The notes: generated from the sequence alone by a model not told the origin. Numbered from the stretch's first letter, positions 43,255 to 52,125 are shown. The stretch is 64,000 bases of DNA from Streptomyces microflavus (GCF_014650075.1 NZ_BMUG01000003.1:62001-126000), one strand, 5' to 3'. Translations and numbers: made by a program.

Positions 43255-44079
43255 TCAGCCGTGCCAGGCGCCGTCCCGGGCCGCCTCGCGGGTGAACGCG
43301 GTGAACTCCTTCGCCTCCCGGCCCAGCACCCGCTTCACATCGTCCGTGGTGGCGGAGTTGTGGCCGTCGAGCAGTGTCGCGAACAGCTCGGCCAGGAACC
43401 CGGCCTCGGGCCCGAACACCCCGAACCCCTCCAGCACCTCCGCGTACGCCGGACCGCTCACGGGCACGTACCGCACCGGCCGCCCCGCCGCCCGGCCGAG
43501 CTCCGCCGCCGCTTCCTCGAACGTCAGGCTCCGGGGCCCCGTCAGCTCGTACACCGCGCCCGCGTGCCCGTCCCCGGTCAGCGCCGCCACCACCACATCG
43601 GCCAGGTCGTCGATGTCCAGGAAGGGCTCCGCCGTCGACCCGGCCGGAAAGACCAGCTCACCGCCGAGCACACTGTCCAGCAGGGCCCCCTCGCTGAAGT
43701 TCTGCGCGAAGAACGCCGACCGTACGACGGTGAGCTCGACCTCCCCGCACGCACCGCGCAGCGCCTCCTCGGCCACGGCCGCCTGCGGTTCGCCGCGCCC
43801 CGAGAGCAGCACCACCCGGCGGAGTCCGCTCGCCGCCGCAACCCGTCCGAACGCCGCCATCGCCCCGGCCGCGCCGGGCACCGCCAGATCCGGGTAGTAC
43901 GCCACATAGGCGGCCTCCGTACCGTCCAGCGCGGCCGCCCACCCCGACTCGTCCTGCCAGTCGAAGGGCACCTCGCCGGCCCGCGACCCGGCCCGCACCG
44001 GCACCCCCAGCGCCGCCAGCCGCTCCGCGACCCGGCGGCCGGTCTTGCCGGTGCCACTCGTCACCAGAACCGTGCCCAT
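43255..44079 (-). CDS. NmrA-like NAD(P)-binding protein
   Basis: A 274-residue atypical short-chain dehydrogenase. The Rossmann motif is TVLVTSGTGKTGRRVAERLA, close to the GxxGxxG of NmrA/quinone-oxidoreductase-2-like proteins (here TSGTGKTG). Further blocks are GTEAAYVAYYPDL, RRVVLLSGRGEPQA, ELTVVRSAFFAQNFSEG and the C-terminal YELTGPRSLTFEEAAAELGR. The ATG at 44079 has AAGGGG eight bases upstream; the open frame extends to 44157 but with Thr/Asn-rich nonsense. It is divergent from an AraC-type regulator, its likely controller. Confidence 0.9.
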   Translation of the reverse strand: MGTVLVTSGTGKTGRRVAERLAALGVPVRAGSRAGEVPFDWQDESGWAAALDGTEAAYVAYYPDLAVPGAAGAMAAFGRVAAASGLRRVVLLSGRGEPQAAVAEEALRGACGEVELTVVRSAFFAQNFSEGALLDSVLGGELVFPAGSTAEPFLDIDDLADVVVAALTGDGHAGAVYELTGPRSLTFEEAAAELGRAAGRPVRYVPVSGPAYAEVLEGFGVFGPEAGFLAELFATLLDGHNSATTDDVKRVLGREAKEFTAFTREAARDGAWHG

Positions 44080-44238
44080 GACCCGCGCCCCTTCCTGCGC
44101 GGTGCCGTCGGCCGCGCCCTTCTTCGTATACGTCGTGTTCGTCGTGTTCTTCGTCATGGCTCCAGACTTCCGGGACCCGGCCGCCGGGAACATCGTCGAG
44201 AAGCTCAGCTCCCTCCGCCTGCGTCTACGCTGTCGGCC

Positions 44239-45204
44239 ATGGACGCTCTCGCCGGACTCCTGGACGGGCCGCGGGCGCGGGGCGCCTTCCTCCTGCGCAT
44301 GGTGATGGAGCCGCCCTGGGCGGTACGGGTCGCCGACCGCGCCCCCATCTGCCTGATGTCGGTCACCCGGGGCGCGGCCTGGATCGTCCCGCCGGAGGGT
44401 GCCGCGCCGGTCCGCCTGGTGCCCGGTGACATCGCGGTGGTCCGCGGCCCCCACCCGTACACCGTCGCCGACGCCACCGGCACCGACCCGGGCGCCCTGG
44501 TCGGCCCCGGCGGTCTCTGCACCACCCTCCACGGGCAGCCGCTCTCCCAGGAGATGGTGCTGGGGGTACGGACCTGGGGCAACGCCGCCCACGGCTCCAC
44601 GGCGGTCCTCGTCGGCACCTACCTGATGGACGGCGAGATCAGCCGCCGGCTGCTCGACGCGCTGCCCCCGCTGCTCCGGCTCCCCGCCGACGCCCGGACC
44701 GGGCCGCTGCTGCGGCTGCTCGACGCGGAGATCGCCCAGGACGAGCCGGGGCAGCACGTCGTCCTGGACCGGCTGCTCGACCTGCTGCTCATCGCCGTGC
44801 TGCGCGGCTGGTTCTCCCGGCCCGGCGCCGAGGCCCCCGCCTGGTACCGGGCCATGAGCGACCCCGTCGTCGGGGTGGCGCTCCGGCTCCTCCAGGACGA
44901 CCCGGCGCACCCCTGGACCGTCGCCTCGCTCGCCGCCCGGGCCGGGGTGTCGCGGGCCGGGCTCGCCCGCCGCTTCACCGAACTCGTCGGCGAGCCCCCG
45001 ATGGCGTACCTCACCGGCTGGCGGCTCGCGCTCGCCGCCGACCTGCTCCGGGAGAGCGACGCCACGGTGGAGGCGGTGGGCCGGAAGGTCGGCTACAGCG
45101 CCCCTTTCGCGTTCAGTACGGCGTTCAAGCGCGTCCGGGGAGTGAGCCCGCAGGAGTACCGCGGCAACTTGCCGGAGCAGCAACAGAACTTGCCCGAACG
45201 CTGA
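44239..45204 (+). CDS. AraC family regulator with cupin domain
   Basis: A 321-residue regulator. The N-terminal cupin_6 effector domain (FLLRMVMEPPWAVRVADRAP, GDIAVVRGPHPYTVAD) spans about residues 15-200. Two AraC helix-turn-helix motifs follow (WTVASLAARAGVSRAGLARRF, then ESDATVEAVGRKVGYSAPFA) and the family ending FKRVRGVSPQEYR. The last 12 residues are Gln-rich (GNLPEQQQNLPER). It is divergent from the NmrA-like gene across 159 bp, a pairing very common in actinobacteria where the regulator controls the reductase. Confidence 0.92.
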   Translation: MDALAGLLDGPRARGAFLLRMVMEPPWAVRVADRAPICLMSVTRGAAWIVPPEGAAPVRLVPGDIAVVRGPHPYTVADATGTDPGALVGPGGLCTTLHGQPLSQEMVLGVRTWGNAAHGSTAVLVGTYLMDGEISRRLLDALPPLLRLPADARTGPLLRLLDAEIAQDEPGQHVVLDRLLDLLLIAVLRGWFSRPGAEAPAWYRAMSDPVVGVALRLLQDDPAHPWTVASLAARAGVSRAGLARRFTELVGEPPMAYLTGWRLALAADLLRESDATVEAVGRKVGYSAPFAFSTAFKRVRGVSPQEYRGNLPEQQQNLPER

Positions 45205-45224
45205 CCTCCGGTGAGGGTGGCGCC

Positions 45225-46166
45225 ATGAGCAGCCACGCCGGACACGGCCACCACGACGCGCACACCCACGCCCACACCCACGCCCACACCCACAGCCACG
45301 GACCGGGCGCCGCAGGCGCGGGCACGGAGTTCGACTGGGACGTCATGGGCCCGATGCTGGAGCAGGAGGCGGAACTCAACAGCGGACCGTACGAGGAAGC
45401 GGCCCGCTGGATCGCCGCCCTGCCCACCGCCCCGAAGGTGCGCCGGGTGCTGGACGTCGGCAGCGGCCCCGGCGTCGTCACCTGCCTGCTGGCCGAGGTG
45501 TTCCCCGAGGCCGAAGTCGTCGCCGTGGACCCCACGCCCGCCCTGCTGGAGCGGACGAAGGACCGGGCCCGGCGCCTCGGGGTGAGCGACCGCGTCCGGA
45601 CGCTGGAGGCCGAACTTCCGCAGGACGCAGCACGGTTGGGGGAGGCCGACCTCATCTGGGCCGGTAACTCCCTGCATCACATGGGCGACCAGCGCGCCGC
45701 CCTCGCCGGATTCGCCGAGAACCTGCGCCCCGGCGGGACCGTGGCGCTCCTGGAGGGCGGGCTCCCCACCCGGCGGCTGCCCCGGGACCTCGGCATCGGA
45801 CGGCCCGGCCTGGAGGCCAGGATGGACGCGGCCTCCGCCGCCCGGTTCGACCGGATGCGGACCGAGCTCCCGGACAGCAAGCGGGAGGCCGAGGACTGGA
45901 GCGCCCTGATCGCGGCGGTCGGGCTGACCCCGCAGGGCACGCGCAGCTTCCTGCTGGACCTGCCGGCCCCGCTCTCCGCGTCCGCCCGCGAGCATGTGAT
46001 CACCAAGCTGACCCGGGAGTACGAGGTCTTCGGCGAGCTGCTCGACGCCGAGGACCGCGCCGTACTGGAACGGCTGCTGGACCCCGAGGACCCGGCGGGG
46101 CTCCACCACCGGCCCGACGTCTACCTGCTCACCGCCCGCACGGTCCACCTCGGCCGCCGCGACTGA
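45225..46166 (+). CDS. Class I SAM-dependent methyltransferase with His-rich N-terminus
   Basis: A 313-residue methyltransferase. The first 26 residues contain 12 His in an alternating pattern (GHGHHDAHTHAHTHAHTHSH), which should bind Ni, Co, Zn or Cu. The Rossmann core follows: RVLDVGSGPGVVTCLLAEVF, EVVAVDPTPALLERT, LIWAGNSLHHMGDQRAALAG and LRPGGTVALLEGGL. The C-terminal part contains two long helices. It starts 20 bp after the AraC gene and may share its transcript. Substrate unknown; the His-rich head suggests metal responsiveness or a metal-related substrate. Confidence 0.9.
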   Translation: MSSHAGHGHHDAHTHAHTHAHTHSHGPGAAGAGTEFDWDVMGPMLEQEAELNSGPYEEAARWIAALPTAPKVRRVLDVGSGPGVVTCLLAEVFPEAEVVAVDPTPALLERTKDRARRLGVSDRVRTLEAELPQDAARLGEADLIWAGNSLHHMGDQRAALAGFAENLRPGGTVALLEGGLPTRRLPRDLGIGRPGLEARMDAASAARFDRMRTELPDSKREAEDWSALIAAVGLTPQGTRSFLLDLPAPLSASAREHVITKLTREYEVFGELLDAEDRAVLERLLDPEDPAGLHHRPDVYLLTARTVHLGRRD

Positions 46167-46185
46167 GACACCCTACGGGCCCTCT

Positions 46186-46656
46186 TCAGGAGGGCACCGG
46201 CTCCAACTGCCACCACTGGAAGGGGGAGTCGGTGTCCTCCCACTGCTGGACCGTCCCGCCCTCCTCGGTCGAACGGTCGGCGACCTCCATGACGAGTCCG
46301 CTGATGAAGCTGACCAGAGTCACCGTCCCCGGTGCCTCCAGATGCTGCTCGATGAGCCACTCCTGGGCGCCGAAGTTGTTGGCCTTCCACTGCTGGATGC
46401 GGACACCGTTCTCCGTGTCGGCATTGGCGACGTCCAGCCGCTTCCCGCTGTGCGCGTTGACCAGGTGGTAGAGGGCCGCGCCCTCGTGCACCGGGGAGAG
46501 CTGCCACTGCTGGGCCGCCGTCCCGTCCTCCTTGCCCTGCTGCACCCGGGCACCGCTGCCCTTGGCCGCGCCGTACACCTCCAGCACCAGGCCGCTGCCG
46601 ACATTGCGCAGACGGTACGTGCCCGTCTCGACGACGGGCGCCGGATCGCTGCTCAT
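46186..46656 (-). CDS. Ricin-type beta-trefoil lectin domain protein
   Basis: A 156-residue protein consisting only of a RICIN fold. Three repeats each begin with a strand such as TYRLRNVGSGLVLEVYGAAK, YHLVNAHSGKRLDVANADTE or TLVSFISGLVMEVADRSTEE, and carry QxW-like motifs (AAQQWQL, GAQEWLI, FQWWQLE). There is no signal peptide, which is unusual for a carbohydrate-binding lectin of Streptomyces, so it may be cytoplasmic or exported by another route. The ATG at 46656 is preceded by GGAGAGA. It converges on the methyltransferase; a 6-bp GCCCTC/GAGGGC hairpin spans the two stops. Confidence 0.9.
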   Translation of the reverse strand: MSSDPAPVVETGTYRLRNVGSGLVLEVYGAAKGSGARVQQGKEDGTAAQQWQLSPVHEGAALYHLVNAHSGKRLDVANADTENGVRIQQWKANNFGAQEWLIEQHLEAPGTVTLVSFISGLVMEVADRSTEEGGTVQQWEDTDSPFQWWQLEPVPS

Positions 46657-46722
46657 CTTGCTCTCTCCCCGTTGGAGTTGGAGTGGGACCGTCGGCCGGG
46701 TGTCCGGGGACGGACCGACGAA

Positions 46723-46754
46723 GGCGCCCCCACCTCGGTCGGGGTGGGGGCGCC
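46723..46754 (-). terminator. Terminator of the aldo-keto reductase
   Basis: GGCGCCCCCACC pairs perfectly with GGTGGGGGCGCC (12 bp) around an 8-nt loop, starting 15 bp after the reductase stop on the minus strand and upstream of the lectin gene. Confidence 0.8.
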
Positions 46755-46769
46755 GGACGAACCTGGCGC

Positions 46770-47606
46770 TCAGGCGCCGATGTTGAACCCGGCCGGGTCC
46801 GGACCGAGCCGCTTGCCCTCGTCCAGCGCCGCGAAGGCGGCGAGGTCGTCGGCGTCCAGCTCGAAACCGAACACGTCGAGATTCTCCTCGATCCGCGACG
46901 GGGTCACGGACTTCGGGATCACGATGTTGCCCGTCTGCAGATGCCAGCGCAGGACGGCCTGGGCGGGGGTGCGGCCGTGCTTCTGGGCGATGGCGACGAC
47001 CGTCGGCACCTCCAGGAGACCCTTGCCCTGGCCCAGCGGCGACCAGGCCTCGGTGGCGATCCCGTGCTCGGCGTGGAAGGCGCGCGCCTCGGCCTGCTGG
47101 AACTGGGGGTGCAGCTCGATCTGGTTGAGGACGGGGACCACGGAGGTCTCGTCCAGCAGCCGCTTCAAGTGCTCGGGGTAGAAGTTCGACACACCGATCG
47201 CCTTGGCGCGGCCGTCGGCGTAGATCTTCTCGAACGCCTTGTACGTGTCGGTGTACGCGTCCTTGGCCGGGACCGGCCAGTGGATCAGATACAGGTCGAC
47301 GTAGTCCAGGCCGAGCTTGTCCAGCGAGGCGTCGAAGGCACGCAGCGTGTTGTCGTAACCCTGGTCGCCGTTCCACAGCTTGGTGGTGATGAAGAGCTCG
47401 TCACGGGCGACACCCGAGGCGGCGACGGCCTTGCCGGTGCCCACCTCGTTCTCGTAGATCGCGGCGGTGTCGATGGAGCGGTACCCGGACTCGATGGCCT
47501 TCGCGACCGCCTTCGTCGCCTCGTCGTCCGGCACCTGCCAGACACCGAAACCGAGCTGCGGCATTTCGAGGCCGTTGTTGAGGGTGATGGAGGGGACCTG
47601 GCTCAC
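46770..47606 (-). CDS. Aldo-keto reductase (2,5-diketo-D-gluconate reductase type)
   Basis: A 278-residue NADPH-dependent AKR5-like reductase. Catalytic tetrad positions are visible: Asp and Tyr in SIDTAAIYENE, Lys in ITTKLWN, His in LIHWPVP. The conserved opening NNGLEMPQLGFGVWQV, the middle GVSNFYPEHLKRLL, and the NADPH-binding IVIPKSVTPSRIEENLDVF are all intact, and length is normal. It is monocistronic, with its own strong terminator and 99 bp separating it from the acyl-CoA synthetase upstream. Likely detoxifies aldehydes or reduces keto-sugars. Confidence 0.94.
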   Translation of the reverse strand: MSQVPSITLNNGLEMPQLGFGVWQVPDDEATKAVAKAIESGYRSIDTAAIYENEVGTGKAVAASGVARDELFITTKLWNGDQGYDNTLRAFDASLDKLGLDYVDLYLIHWPVPAKDAYTDTYKAFEKIYADGRAKAIGVSNFYPEHLKRLLDETSVVPVLNQIELHPQFQQAEARAFHAEHGIATEAWSPLGQGKGLLEVPTVVAIAQKHGRTPAQAVLRWHLQTGNIVIPKSVTPSRIEENLDVFGFELDADDLAAFAALDEGKRLGPDPAGFNIGA

Positions 47607-47705
47607 GAGCGGTCGATCCTAACGTCGTCGGTTGGTACTCCCCACGACAACGAGCGGGCGGCCCCGGTCATTCCCGTTCCATGATCCGGAATGGGCGGTG
47701 GCCGG

Positions 47706-49529
47706 TCAGTGGTAGAGCGCGTCGACCTCGACCGCGTACGCCGTCTCGATCGCCCTGCGCTTCAGCTTCAGCGACGGCGTCAGCAGCCCGTGCTCCTCGG
47801 TGAACGGGTGGGCCAGTATCCGGAACGTACGGATCGACTCGGCCTGCGAAACCGCCGTGTTGGCGGCCACCACCGCCCGCCTGACCTCCATTTCCAGGTC
47901 CGGGTCGCGCACCAGCTCGGCGGGGCCCAGCGGCGTGCGGCCCTGCATGGAGAGCCAGTGGTCCACGGACTCCTGGTCGACGGTGACCAGCGCCGCGATG
48001 TACGGGCGGTCGTTGCCGACGACGATGCACTGGGCGACCAGCGGATGGGCCCGCACCCGCTCCTCCAGACCGGCCGGCGACACGCTCTTGCCGCCGGACG
48101 TCACCAGGATCTCCTTCTTCCGCCCGGTGATCGTCAGATAGCCGTCCTCGTCCAGCGAACCGAGGTCCCCGGTGGCCAGCCAGCCGTCTTCGAAGGTGGC
48201 CCGGGTCGCCGCCGGATTGTTCAGGTAGCCGGAGAAGACGTTGGGGCCGTGCACCCACACCTCGCCGTCGTCCGCGATGTGCACCGAGGTGCCGGGGATG
48301 GGCAGCCCGACCGTGCCGTACCGGGTGCGCTCGGGCGGGTTGGCGGTCGCCGCCGCCGTGGACTCGGTGAGCCCGTACCCCTCGAAGACACTCACCCCGG
48401 CGCCCGCGAAGAACAGGCCGAGCCGGCGGTTCATGCCCGAGCCGCCCGACATCGCGTGCCGCACCCGGCCGCCCATCGCGTCGCGGACCCTCTTGTAGAC
48501 GACCTTGTCGAAGAACTGGTGCTGCATCCGCAGCCCGGCGGACGGTCCGGGCCCGAGGCCGAACGCCTTCTGCTCCAGCGCCTCGGCGTACTTCACCGCG
48601 ATGTCCACGGCCTTGTCGAACGGCCCGGCCCTCCCCTCCGCCTCGGCCTTGCGCCGGGCGCCGTTGAAGACCTTCTCGAAGATGTACGGCACCGCCAGGA
48701 TGAACGTGGGCCGGAACGTCATCAGGTCCGGCATCAGGGCGTTCGCCGACAGCTCCGGCTGGTGGCCGAGTTTGACCCGCCCCCGTACCGCCGCGATCTC
48801 CACCATCCGGCCGAAGACGTGCGCCAGCGGCAGGAAGAGCAGGGTGGCCGCCTCGTCGCCGGGCTTGGAGTGGAACACGGGCTCCCAGCGGGCGACCATC
48901 GTGTCGCTCTCGAACATGAAGCTCGCATGGGTGATCACGCACCCCTTGGGGCGGCCCGTCGTGCCCGAGGTGTAGATCACCGTCGCCACGGACTCGGGTG
49001 TCACCGCGCGCCGGTGCCGGTGCACCACCTCGTCGTCGACCATCCCGCCAGCGCCGACCAGCTCGTCCACCGCACCGGCGTCCAGCTGCCAGAGCCGCTT
49101 GAGGTTCGGCAGCCGGTCGATCACCGAGCCGACGGTCATCGCGTGGTCCTCGTGCTCGACCATCACCGCCACCACTTCGGCGTCGTGCAGCATCCAGTGG
49201 ACCTGCTCGGCGGACGAGGTCGGGTAGATGGGCACCGACTGGGCCCCGACCGACCAGAGCGCGAAGTCGAAGAGCGTCCACTCGTACCGGGTACGGGACA
49301 TCAGGGCGACCCGGTCGCCGAACCGGATCCCGTGCGCGATCAGGCCCTTGGCCAGGGCCAGCACCTCGTCGCGGAAAGCCGCCGAGCTCACATCCCGCCA
49401 CTGTCCTCCCGCGTCCTTGCGGCCGAGCGCGACCCGCTGCGGATCGTCGTCCGCGTAGTCGAAGACCGCATCGGCCAGACCGCCGACTTGGGGCGGCGCG
49501 GCCATGGGTGGGACAGTGAATTCACGCAA
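47706..49529 (-). CDS. Long-chain acyl-CoA synthetase (AMP-forming)
   Basis: Activates fatty acids to acyl-CoA through an acyl-AMP intermediate (FadD15-type). The 607-residue protein has the P-loop YTSGTTGRPKG, the linker FEGYGLTESTAA (A5 motif), DGWLATGDLG (A7) and GRKKEILVTSGGKSVSP (A8/A10 lysine region). I chose a TTG start at 49529 (reading LREFTVPP, initiator Met), because close actinobacterial relatives begin MREF and because GGAGCAGG lies upstream. The frame continues to an ATG at 49556, and a later ATG is at 49505. The gene stands alone. Confidence 0.92.
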   Translation of the reverse strand: MREFTVPPMAAPPQVGGLADAVFDYADDDPQRVALGRKDAGGQWRDVSSAAFRDEVLALAKGLIAHGIRFGDRVALMSRTRYEWTLFDFALWSVGAQSVPIYPTSSAEQVHWMLHDAEVVAVMVEHEDHAMTVGSVIDRLPNLKRLWQLDAGAVDELVGAGGMVDDEVVHRHRRAVTPESVATVIYTSGTTGRPKGCVITHASFMFESDTMVARWEPVFHSKPGDEAATLLFLPLAHVFGRMVEIAAVRGRVKLGHQPELSANALMPDLMTFRPTFILAVPYIFEKVFNGARRKAEAEGRAGPFDKAVDIAVKYAEALEQKAFGLGPGPSAGLRMQHQFFDKVVYKRVRDAMGGRVRHAMSGGSGMNRRLGLFFAGAGVSVFEGYGLTESTAAATANPPERTRYGTVGLPIPGTSVHIADDGEVWVHGPNVFSGYLNNPAATRATFEDGWLATGDLGSLDEDGYLTITGRKKEILVTSGGKSVSPAGLEERVRAHPLVAQCIVVGNDRPYIAALVTVDQESVDHWLSMQGRTPLGPAELVRDPDLEMEVRRAVVAANTAVSQAESIRTFRILAHPFTEEHGLLTPSLKLKRRAIETAYAVEVDALYH

Positions 49530-49766
49530 TGACCTGCTCCTCGTGGCGCTCCGCACAGCGCCGCGACGCTACCCCAACCAGGGGCCCGGCGGGAGGGTCC
49601 GAACCCCCCGTAAAACGTGGCATTCGCAGAGGTCAACCGTCGAAATCCGGCCAGATGGGCAAGGCCCGGGCGCACTTCTGACGGAGGCGTAAGCGGCTCG
49701 CGGTCAAATCTCCACCGAATCCGACCGAGGTGATCACTCCCGGTCTCTGGCGGTACGAGGTGTTAT

Positions 49767-49786
49767 GCACCGCTATCGGCCGGTGC
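49767..49786 (-). terminator. Hairpin downstream of the LysR gene
   Basis: GCACCG-CTATCGGC-CGGTGC, a 6-bp stem 38 bp after the LysR stop on the minus strand. Weak; it could also belong to the acyl-CoA synthetase upstream region. The remainder of 49557-49823 holds nothing I recognise. Confidence 0.35.
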
Positions 49787-49823
49787 TGTCCTCGGGGTGC
49801 ACACCGCTCTTGGCCGGTACGAG

Positions 49824-50729
49824 TCATCCTCCGCCACCCCGGTGCAGCCGGTCCCCGCCCGCCAGGATGGCCGCCGCCAGCGCGTCCGCCGCCTCCTGCG
49901 CCGCGCCCCGGCGGTCACCGTGCAGCAGGACGAAGTCGACGCCGCCCGGCTCCGGCAGCCCCGCCCGCGCCGGAACCGGCACGAGCCCCGGCGGGATCAG
50001 CCCCCGCGAGTGCACCATCACGCCAAGACCCGCCCGCGCCGCCGCGACCAGGGCGCTCAGGCTCGTACTCGTACACGCGATCCGCCAGGCCCGCCCGTGC
50101 TCCTCCAGGACCTCCAGTGCGCGGGCCCGGGTGATGCCCGGCGGCGGGAAGACGATGAGCGGCACCGGACGTTCCGGGTCGATCCGCAGCTGCGGCGCGC
50201 CGATCCAGTCCAGCGCGTCCTGCCACACCAGCTCGCCGTGTGTGTCGCCGGTCCTCCGCTTGGCCAGCACCAGGTCGAGCCTGCCCGCCTCCAGCTGCCG
50301 GTGCAGCGTCCCGGACAGCTCCACCGTGAGTTCCAGTTCGACCTCCGGATGGTCGCGGCGGAACGACTCCAGGATCTCCGGCAGCCGGGTCAGCACGAAG
50401 TCCTCGGACGCCCCGAAACGGAGCCGGCCGCGCAGCCGGGTGCCCGCGAAGAACGCCGCGGCCCGCTCGTGCGCCCGCAGGATCGTCCGGGCGAAACCGA
50501 GCATCGCCTCCCCGTCCTCGGTCAGGTCGACCCGGTGGGTGTCCCGGGCGAACAGCTGCCGGCCGGCCGCCTCCTCCAGCCGCCGGACGTGCTGGCTGAC
50601 GGTGGACTGCCGGATCCCGAGCCGACGGGCGGCCTGGGTGAAGCTCAAGGTCTGGGCAACCGCGAGGAAGGTGCGGAGCTGGGCGGGGTCGTAGGAGGTG
50701 TCCACGCCCACCACGCTAACGTCCTCCAT
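49824..50729 (-). CDS. LysR family transcriptional regulator
   Basis: A 301-residue LysR regulator. HTH at residues 14-75: LRTFLAVAQTLSFTQAARRL, QSTVSQHVRRLEEAAGRQLF. The effector domain reads GRLRFGASEDFVLTRLPEIL through VDFVLLHGDRRGAAQEA. Start could be ATG at 50729 or GTG at 50705; both have weak ribosome sites. It is divergent from the bile-acid-symporter-like gene with 104 bp between, so that transporter is the likely target. Confidence 0.92.
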   Translation of the reverse strand: MEDVSVVGVDTSYDPAQLRTFLAVAQTLSFTQAARRLGIRQSTVSQHVRRLEEAAGRQLFARDTHRVDLTEDGEAMLGFARTILRAHERAAAFFAGTRLRGRLRFGASEDFVLTRLPEILESFRRDHPEVELELTVELSGTLHRQLEAGRLDLVLAKRRTGDTHGELVWQDALDWIGAPQLRIDPERPVPLIVFPPPGITRARALEVLEEHGRAWRIACTSTSLSALVAAARAGLGVMVHSRGLIPPGLVPVPARAGLPEPGGVDFVLLHGDRRGAAQEAADALAAAILAGGDRLHRGGGG

Positions 50730-50833
50730 CGCGTTCCGTGATGACAGTCAGAGCGGTGTGAGGGATTCCCGATCGCCGGGCTCCGGGCAGGATGGTGGGG
50801 TCCACCAGCGCGCCGAAGAATCACGTGGAGCAC

Positions 50834-51886
50834 ATGAGCCGCCGCCGCACCCTCGCCCTGCCGTCCTGGCTGCCGGTCGACGCGTACATCCTGGCGCTGA
50901 TCGGCACGGTCGTCCTCGCCGCGCTGCTGCCCGCCCGGGGCACCGCCGCCGACGTGGCGGGCGGGGCCTCCACCGGGGCGGTCGCCCTGCTCTTCTTCCT
51001 CTACGGGGCCCGGCTCTCCACCGCCGAGGCGCTGGACGGGCTGAAGCACTGGCGGCTCCACCTCACCGTCCTGGCCTGCACGTTTCTCATCTTTCCGCTG
51101 CTGGGGCTGGCGAGCGGGGGCCTGGTTCCGTACGTGCTGACGCCCGAGCTCCAGGCGGGCTTCCTCTTCCTGTGCCTGGTGCCGTCGACGATCCAGTCCT
51201 CGATCGCCTTCACCTCGATCGCCCGGGGCAACGTGCCCGCCGCGATCTGCGCCGGATCCTTCTCCAGCCTCGCCGGGATCCTCCTCACCCCGCTGCTCGC
51301 GGCCCTCCTGCTCGGCTCCACCGGCGGCGGGTTCTCGGCGGACTCGCTGCTGAAGATCGTGCTCCAGCTGCTCGTGCCGTTCCTCGCCGGACAGTTCCTG
51401 CGCCGCTGGGTCGGCGGCTTCCTGGCCCGGCACAAGAAGGTGCTCGGTCTGGTGGACCGTGGCTCGATCCTGCTGGTCGTCTACACCGCGTTCAGCGAGG
51501 GCATGGTCGCCGGTATCTGGCATCAGGTCACCCCCGCCCGGCTCGGCGGCCTGCTCGCGGCGGAGGCGGTCCTGCTCGCGGTGATGCTGGCGCTGACCTG
51601 GTACGGGGCTCGGCGGCTCGGCTTCGGCCGGGAGGACCGGATCGCCATCCAGTTCGCCGGATCGAAGAAGAGCCTGGCGGCGGGGCTGCCGATGGCGAGC
51701 GTGCTGTTCGGGGCGCATGCGAGCCTCGCCGTGCTGCCACTGATGCTCTTCCACCAGATGCAGCTGATGGTCTGCGCGGTCATCGCCAAACGCCGCTCGC
51801 GGGACCCGGAGCCCGAGTCGGTGCGGAACCGGGAGGACGCCGGTTCCGGGCCGGTGTCGGACCCGGCGGTTACGGTGACTTCGTGA
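50834..51886 (+). CDS. Bile acid:sodium symporter family protein (YfeH / SLC10A7-like)
   Basis: A 350-residue membrane protein with about ten transmembrane helices. Blocks typical of the SBF-like (YfeH) branch are VALLFFLYGARLSTAEALDG, FLFLCLVPSTIQSSIAFTSI with ARGNVPAAIC, the charged motif IQFAGSKKSLAAGLPMASVL, and a final VLPLMLFHQMQLMVCAVIA. The substrate in bacteria is unclear. The ATG at 50834 has GTGGAG just upstream. The last codons overlap the GTG of the small HhH gene (GTGA). A LysR regulator is divergent. Confidence 0.92.
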   Translation: MSRRRTLALPSWLPVDAYILALIGTVVLAALLPARGTAADVAGGASTGAVALLFFLYGARLSTAEALDGLKHWRLHLTVLACTFLIFPLLGLASGGLVPYVLTPELQAGFLFLCLVPSTIQSSIAFTSIARGNVPAAICAGSFSSLAGILLTPLLAALLLGSTGGGFSADSLLKIVLQLLVPFLAGQFLRRWVGGFLARHKKVLGLVDRGSILLVVYTAFSEGMVAGIWHQVTPARLGGLLAAEAVLLAVMLALTWYGARRLGFGREDRIAIQFAGSKKSLAAGLPMASVLFGAHASLAVLPLMLFHQMQLMVCAVIAKRRSRDPEPESVRNREDAGSGPVSDPAVTVTS

Positions 51887-52092
51887 CTTTCCAACCGCTG
51901 GAGGACGACTTTCCCCACGGCGCGGGCAACCCCGCCCGCGGCGCTCTGCGGCACGCGGGCTACACCCGGCTCGCCCAGCTCACCGAGGTGACGGCGGCGG
52001 AAGTGCTGGCGCTGCACGGGGTCGGTCCGAAGGCGGTCAGGGTGCTGCGCGAGGCGCTGGCGGCCGAGGGGCTGTCCTTCGCCGGGGAGTGA
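51883..52092 (+). CDS. Small helix-hairpin-helix DNA-binding-like protein
   Basis: A 69-residue protein. The second half, ARGALRHAGYTRLAQLTEVT and LALHGVGPKAVRVLREALAA, is a helix-hairpin-helix with the GVGPKA turn, as in the C-terminal domain of RNA polymerase alpha and many nucleic-acid-binding proteins. The GTG at 51883 overlaps the symporter stop by four bases, so it is translationally coupled to the transporter. It converges on fdhD, 33 bp away. Role unknown. Confidence 0.78.
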   Translation: MTFQPLEDDFPHGAGNPARGALRHAGYTRLAQLTEVTAAEVLALHGVGPKAVRVLREALAAEGLSFAGE

Positions 52093-52125
52093 GCCCCGGG
52101 GCTTCCCGGCCGGTGGGTGAGGCCG

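Noticed and set aside
45255-45300. CACACCCACGCC repeat as a possible CRISPR or satellite array
   Set aside because: It is the coding repeat of the His-rich head, with 12-bp spacing and no spacers; no CRISPR array exists in the window.
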